Source: a virus. From it: a DNA stretch of 63,180 nucleotides. The stretch is taken from positions 1 to 63,180 of the IMG/VR virus record IMGVR_UViG_3300025645_000071. One strand, given 5' to 3'. The position numbers and the translations under genes are program-made. Numbering within the stretch: the stretch's first letter is position 1; each line of letters begins with the position of its first letter. Shown in pieces: positions 60,369 through 63,180 of the stretch. Below the pieces are notes generated by a model. That model did not search any database. It had not been told where the DNA came from and saw only the letters and a program-made list of their open reading frames with translations.

Positions 60369-60514
60369 GCTTTCTTGTGTTCTAAAGGTCTGTTCTGTTG
60401 TAGTATTTCATCTTGATTTGGTTTATTGTTTGTACCGATTACTAGCATCTCTGCAAATTCCTGCATATTAAATGATGCGAACCCTGATTTTGTTTTTGGT
60501 TTACGTTCACTCAT
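60365..60514 (-). CDS. Hypothetical early protein, 49 aa
   Basis: ATG at 60514, basic start (MSERKPKTKSGFASF) and a polar acidic/Asn middle. Both ends overlap neighbours as ATGA, which supports that it is real. Confidence 0.5.
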   Translation of the reverse strand: MSERKPKTKSGFASFNMQEFAEMLVIGTNNKPNQDEILQQNRPLEHKKA

Positions 60515-60648
60515 AGTCTTGGTAAAAAATGTTCGTCATCTCTCATGATTCCTGAGATATCGTGTATGATGTCTTGAGATCTAAGGTTTGTTATCTCCTC
60601 AATACGATTTGCCCATTCGATTAACTGCTTTTTACTTGATTCCATCAT
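60511..60648 (-). CDS. Hypothetical early protein, 45 aa
   Basis: ATG at 60648 (MMESSKKQLIEWANRIEEIT), helical throughout. ATGA overlap with both the 60645 gene upstream and the 60365 gene downstream. Confidence 0.5.
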   Translation of the reverse strand: MMESSKKQLIEWANRIEEITNLRSQDIIHDISGIMRDDEHFLPRL

Positions 60649-60980
60649 ACTACTTCTTTTGGTGTTAAACGATACTCTCTAATAAATTCTACTACTGCAT
60701 TGTAAACATCTCCTATGCACCTTGTAGACAATGCATCCTCAATGCTTTGTATGCGTTCACGTTGTAGGTGGTCGATCTCCTCTATTACAGGCATCAGCCA
60801 ATCCCATGATGTGTGGTACTTTGAGTACTCAGTAATTCCTTCCATTACTTTCTCCTTACTATCTTCTGTTATGTAAAAGAATGGAGCATCACTCCAAGAG
60901 TGTATGTTACCTGCAATGGAGTCTAATGATATCTCATCATACAACCCCATAAATTCTGCTATTAGTTTGTTATCGTTCAT
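60645..60980 (-). CDS. Conserved early phage protein, 111 aa
   Basis: KYHTSWDWLMPVIEEIDHLQ in the middle and YNAVVEFIREY near the end give a pattern I associate with small early proteins of Bacteroidota phages. Function unknown. The leader TTAAATCACACACAAAATG lacks a Shine-Dalgarno. Confidence 0.6.
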   Translation of the reverse strand: MNDNKLIAEFMGLYDEISLDSIAGNIHSWSDAPFFYITEDSKEKVMEGITEYSKYHTSWDWLMPVIEEIDHLQRERIQSIEDALSTRCIGDVYNAVVEFIREYRLTPKEVV

Positions 60981-61018
60981 TTTGTGTGTGATTTAATTAG
61001 TAATGATTTCATGATGTA

Positions 61019-61207
61019 TTATTTTGGTTTACCTAATGGTATGCGGTAGTCATAAGGGAAGGCTTCCTCTAGTCTGCGCCTGTTCTCTCCGTCTGCTCTA
61101 CGCCACGCTTCTATGAGGTTGTAGTGGAAACCACCAGCGTATTGCCTCATCTCAAGCACCCAATCTATGTGTTCTTGCTCGGTGCAGTTTTTTCGTAAGT
61201 ATATCAT
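61019..61207 (-). CDS. Hypothetical early protein, 62 aa
   Basis: NCTEQEHIDWVLEMRQYAGG then an Arg-rich C-terminal half (WRRADGENRRRLEEAFPYD). No family name known. It overlaps the stop of the 61204 gene. Confidence 0.55.
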   Translation of the reverse strand: MIYLRKNCTEQEHIDWVLEMRQYAGGFHYNLIEAWRRADGENRRRLEEAFPYDYRIPLGKPK

Positions 61208-61377
61208 AATGTTTGTCCTTCGTATTTATTAAAATTATTTACTATTATCTCGCACATGCCGTCCATAGCTTGTTCATGCACGGCTATGGCTTCCATATTA
61301 ATCAGTACGCCATCAAAGTATGTAAGCAAGTCCTCTTGCACTCGCTCTCTTAGTTCGTGTAGTTGTTGTTTTGTCAT
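61204..61377 (-). CDS. Hypothetical early protein, 57 aa
   Basis: The ATG at 61377 (MTKQQLHELRERVQEDLLTY) is preferred to one six codons upstream that overlaps the previous gene. Helical, acidic. Unknown function. Confidence 0.55.
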   Translation of the reverse strand: MTKQQLHELRERVQEDLLTYFDGVLINMEAIAVHEQAMDGMCEIIVNNFNKYEGQTL

Positions 61378-61381
61378 GATG

Positions 61382-61642
61382 TTATTGTATTTCAATTAGT
61401 TTTCCGTTTATCTCTTCGTACTGGTGTTCGCTCTCATCCTCCCACACAGTCCAGAAGTATTCCTCATTATTGTATGATTCAGTGAGTATAAACTCGTCAG
61501 ACAATTCGTTGTTCTCATCTACGTTCCATGAACGTATAAGAGCGATGAGGTCTTTCTCGTACTTGACTGGTGTGCAATCCCCTACAAGATAGCCTTCGTT
61601 CATTCCTTCGCCCGTTACAGAGCATTGTCTTGCGTATTTCAT
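61382..61642 (-). CDS. Conserved early protein, 86 aa
   Basis: RQCSVTGEGMNEGYLVGD at the start with a Cys pair nearby, then an acidic body with EYFWTVWEDESEHQYEE. The CSVTGEGMNEG pattern recurs in small phage proteins; no activity is known. Confidence 0.6.
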   Translation of the reverse strand: MKYARQCSVTGEGMNEGYLVGDCTPVKYEKDLIALIRSWNVDENNELSDEFILTESYNNEEYFWTVWEDESEHQYEEINGKLIEIQ

Positions 61643-61644
61643 AG

Positions 61645-61935
61645 TTATCCTTTTTCTGATGTGAATCCAAGTTCGTTGAATAGTTGCTCACCCGACTTGC
61701 GCTTGGTTGTTTTTACGGATAGAATTTCTGTGTCGCATTGCTCAAGCTCTGCTTCACCTAGCGTATCCCATATCTCGTGGTATAGGTCATCTTCAAAGCT
61801 CTTACCCTTTGTATCCCACTCAACTGTATTGCCTAGCGTTATTCTTTCAACGTCGTATGGCGATAGGTCGTCAGGTAAAGCTACCTCGATTGTTGTGGTG
61901 TATGTACGCACCACTTCCATTTCAAAGTTCTTCAT
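61645..61935 (-). CDS. Hypothetical early protein, 96 aa
   Basis: Acidic with a strand start (EMEVVRTYTTTIEVALPDD) and a helical end. No known family. It ends 2 bases before the 61642 start. Confidence 0.55.
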   Translation of the reverse strand: MKNFEMEVVRTYTTTIEVALPDDLSPYDVERITLGNTVEWDTKGKSFEDDLYHEIWDTLGEAELEQCDTEILSVKTTKRKSGEQLFNELGFTSEKG

Positions 61936-62126
61936 GCTAATTCGTTTTCTAGGTTTTCTAATGCTAACTTGTATCCGTAGTTAATTGCCATTTGCATAAG
62001 TAATATGTCACTACAACCATTGTTTGCGTTAGCAAATGATTCTAGGTCTTCTCTAGTGTGTGGTGTAGCTACGATGCCTCTATTTAGCTTACGCATCTCT
62101 TCCTTGATGTGGTTTTGTATGTTCAT
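61932..62126 (-). CDS. Hypothetical early protein, 64 aa
   Basis: Helical, with REDLESFANANNGCSDILLM in the middle. It overlaps the 61935 start by 4 bases. Not recognised. Confidence 0.55.
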   Translation of the reverse strand: MNIQNHIKEEMRKLNRGIVATPHTREDLESFANANNGCSDILLMQMAINYGYKLALENLENELA

Positions 62127-62128
62127 GT

Positions 62129-62347
62129 TTATTTGATTATGGTTTTTACTTCCTTGATTACATTCATGATGTGTTCGCTTACGTCTATATCACTAGCTAC
62201 ACACTCTTCATAGTGGTCTTCTTCGTGAGGCTCTAGGTAGTCTACCAGCCTTTCTGTAAGCATCGACATTTCCTCAATTTGAGAACGCAGTTCTGTTATT
62301 AGTCTGCCTTGCGCTTCAATGGTTTTGAATAATTCGTTGTTTGACAT
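62129..62347 (-). CDS. Coiled-coil early protein, 72 aa
   Basis: Leucine heptads in residues 4-45 (LFKTIEAQGRLITELRSQIE), acidic end. The leader AACCAAATCAAAATG follows IR5 by about 20 bases; it heads the leftward run down to 61019. Confidence 0.6.
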   Translation of the reverse strand: MSNNELFKTIEAQGRLITELRSQIEEMSMLTERLVDYLEPHEEDHYEECVASDIDVSEHIMNVIKEVKTIIK

Positions 62348-62366
62348 TTTGATTTGGTTTTAAGAG

Positions 62367-62418
62367 GTAGTGTATTATATATATAATTCATACTGAATTA
62401 TTATATATATAATACTAC
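62367..62418. repeat. Asymmetric AT-rich inverted repeat IR5
   Basis: Left arm 62367-62390 and right arm 62394-62418 are complementary around TAC, apart from an extra TAT in the right arm. Central AATTCA-TAC-TGAATT is as in IR4. CTAAGGGTTT follows on the right (62425-62434), matching the motif beside IR1 and IR2. Confidence 0.8.
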
Positions 62419-62440
62419 TACTCTCTAAGGGTTTGACGTT

Positions 62441-63055
62441 TTACTGATTTAGGTATTCTAATTCCTCTTCAATTTCATCGCTATCCATATACTCTCGCAA
62501 GTATTGGTGTATCATCCAATCATCTTCGGTTTTGAATAGCTTCGCATCGGTGTAGCCACCTCTAGCATCACAACCTCCGTGTATCTGTAAGAGCAGGTAT
62601 GTTTCCCCGTCCATATCTAGCCATGCACCTTGTAAGATTTGGGATAGGTCGCTATCTCCGTTGTATGTATTGAACTGATGTTTACTTTCCATACCTATCA
62701 ACTCAAGGAAGTCAGCACCTGCTTGTGATACTCCGTAAGCAATATCTCCATTCCAATCATCACAGTCAGTATTCCGTGCGTTAAAATTAACGCACAGGTG
62801 ATCGAGTGTAAGTTCGCTTAGGTAGTGAAAGATTGACACTCTACGTTCATACTCAGTGTGTACCTTTCCATCTTTGTCAGTCCATTCAGACTTTTCGATG
62901 GATTGCTCTTCCTCATTATCAAAGTCCTCGATAGTCTTGGCTTGGTTTCTTGACCAATTCCTACCATACGCACCGCCTGAATCACATACGTGGCTACCTG
63001 TGTTTTCCGTAAGCATAGCATACACTAGCTTTTGTGTGTCTGTAAATTGTTTCAT
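62441..63055 (-). CDS. Conserved early protein, 204 aa
   Basis: Acidic alpha/beta protein with SGGAYGRNWSRNQ near the N-terminus, DWNGDIAYGVSQAG in the middle, and a conserved-looking NTYNGDSDLSQILQG plus LLLQIHGGCDARGGYTDAKL. I have seen this late pattern in other phage early proteins, function unknown. The start overlaps the TGA of the upstream gene as ATGA (63052-63055). IR5 lies just after its stop. Confidence 0.65.
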   Translation of the reverse strand: MKQFTDTQKLVYAMLTENTGSHVCDSGGAYGRNWSRNQAKTIEDFDNEEEQSIEKSEWTDKDGKVHTEYERRVSIFHYLSELTLDHLCVNFNARNTDCDDWNGDIAYGVSQAGADFLELIGMESKHQFNTYNGDSDLSQILQGAWLDMDGETYLLLQIHGGCDARGGYTDAKLFKTEDDWMIHQYLREYMDSDEIEEELEYLNQ

Positions 63056-63180
63056 TTGATTTGGATTTTTTCGATTAGTATTTTAATGTTGCTTTCATCG
63101 CCTTCGTAGTATAGGTGCGGTAATTCGTCATCCTGACTGAATGTATTCGGATTAACATCTACTGTGCTATGCACATGCTT
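63030..63180. repeat. Terminal redundancy, right copy
   Basis: Second copy of the 151-base end repeat, same orientation as 1-151, one mismatch. Removing it leaves a unique genome of about 63,029 bp. It holds the start of the 62441-63055 gene and the C-terminal part of the gene complete at 23-298. Confidence 0.95.
63052..63180 (-). CDS. C-terminal fragment of the 91-aa early protein (right-end copy)
   Basis: Same frame as 23-298, cut by the right window edge. It carries Val instead of Ile at codon 58. Redundant copy caused by the circular join. Confidence 0.85.
   Translation of the reverse strand, partial: KHVHSTVDVNPNTFSQDDELPHLYYEGDESNIKILIEKIQIK

Noticed and set aside
1-63180. CRISPR array, diversity-generating retroelement, insertion sequence or integrase
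   Set aside because: No spaced direct repeats, reverse transcriptase motif, transposase or tyrosine/serine recombinase pattern was seen in any frame.

Overview
The window is an essentially complete, circularly closed genome of a lytic tailed phage. The first 151 bases (1-151) recur as the last 151 (63030-63180) with one mismatch, giving a unique length of about 63,029 bp. The host is most likely a marine member of the Bacteroidota, class Flavobacteriia. Evidence: leaders without Shine-Dalgarno sequences; promoters fitting the Bacteroidota -7 consensus TAnnTTTG; a phage-encoded sigma factor closely resembling flavobacterial RpoD; a secreted protein with a type IX secretion (T9SS) C-terminal sorting domain; and several small proteins typical of marine phages (DUF6321-like, DUF5872-like, a tiny FTKATG/CxC protein). 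No integrase, repressor cassette, attachment site, reverse transcriptase or CRISPR array was seen.

Layout. The rightward (+) arm, about 2.14-50.5 kb, carries lysis, packaging and virion genes. It begins with a transglycosylase/HExxH protein, a DUF5675-like protein and a LamG adhesin, followed by small conserved genes including a possible two-domain GroES-like co-chaperonin and two HNH proteins. Large terminase (10.2 kb) and portal (12.4 kb) follow, then tail-fibre genes, small basic proteins, scaffold and major capsid protein (20.8 kb). Next come head fibres, two connector proteins, a 1,924-aa tail protein, internal or ejected proteins (including one of 1,752 aa) and a holin. From 43.9 to 48.1 kb there is an unusual envelope-directed block: a T9SS cargo protein, a small cysteine-rich protein, an outer-membrane beta-barrel, a one-TM coiled-coil protein and an exported thioredoxin-like protein. 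The lack of a sheath and tape measure, and the gene order portal, capsid, connectors, giant tail protein, giant internal proteins, suggest a podovirus. The order recalls crAss-like and related Bacteroidota podoviruses, but no giant RNA polymerase or DNA polymerase was recognised.

The leftward (-) arm runs from 63.06 kb down to 50.5 kb and, across the circle junction, from 298 back to the right end and from 1,393 leftward. It holds early and replication genes: many very small genes chained by ATGA overlaps (seven are shorter than 60 codons at 59.3-60.6 kb), a GP88-like protein, a tRNA-like element, a single-strand-annealing-like protein, a RecE/YqaJ-like nuclease, an SSB-like protein, an Nmad1 (DUF1599)-like protein, a VirE-N primase/RecA helicase, a PD-(D/E)XK resolvase-like nuclease, a DnaA domain IV-like protein and the sigma factor. 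The two arms converge at 50,495/50,496 with no gap and diverge from a control region at about 1.4-2.1 kb. That region has iteron-like repeats, a promoter and terminator bracketing a candidate small RNA, and one of five long asymmetric AT-rich inverted repeats.

Inferred working model: early leftward transcription is associated with the inverted-repeat leaders. The RpoD-like factor then supports late rightward transcription from TAnnTTTG promoters, several placed directly after intrinsic terminators. The T9SS cargo and outer-membrane protein would alter the host envelope during infection.
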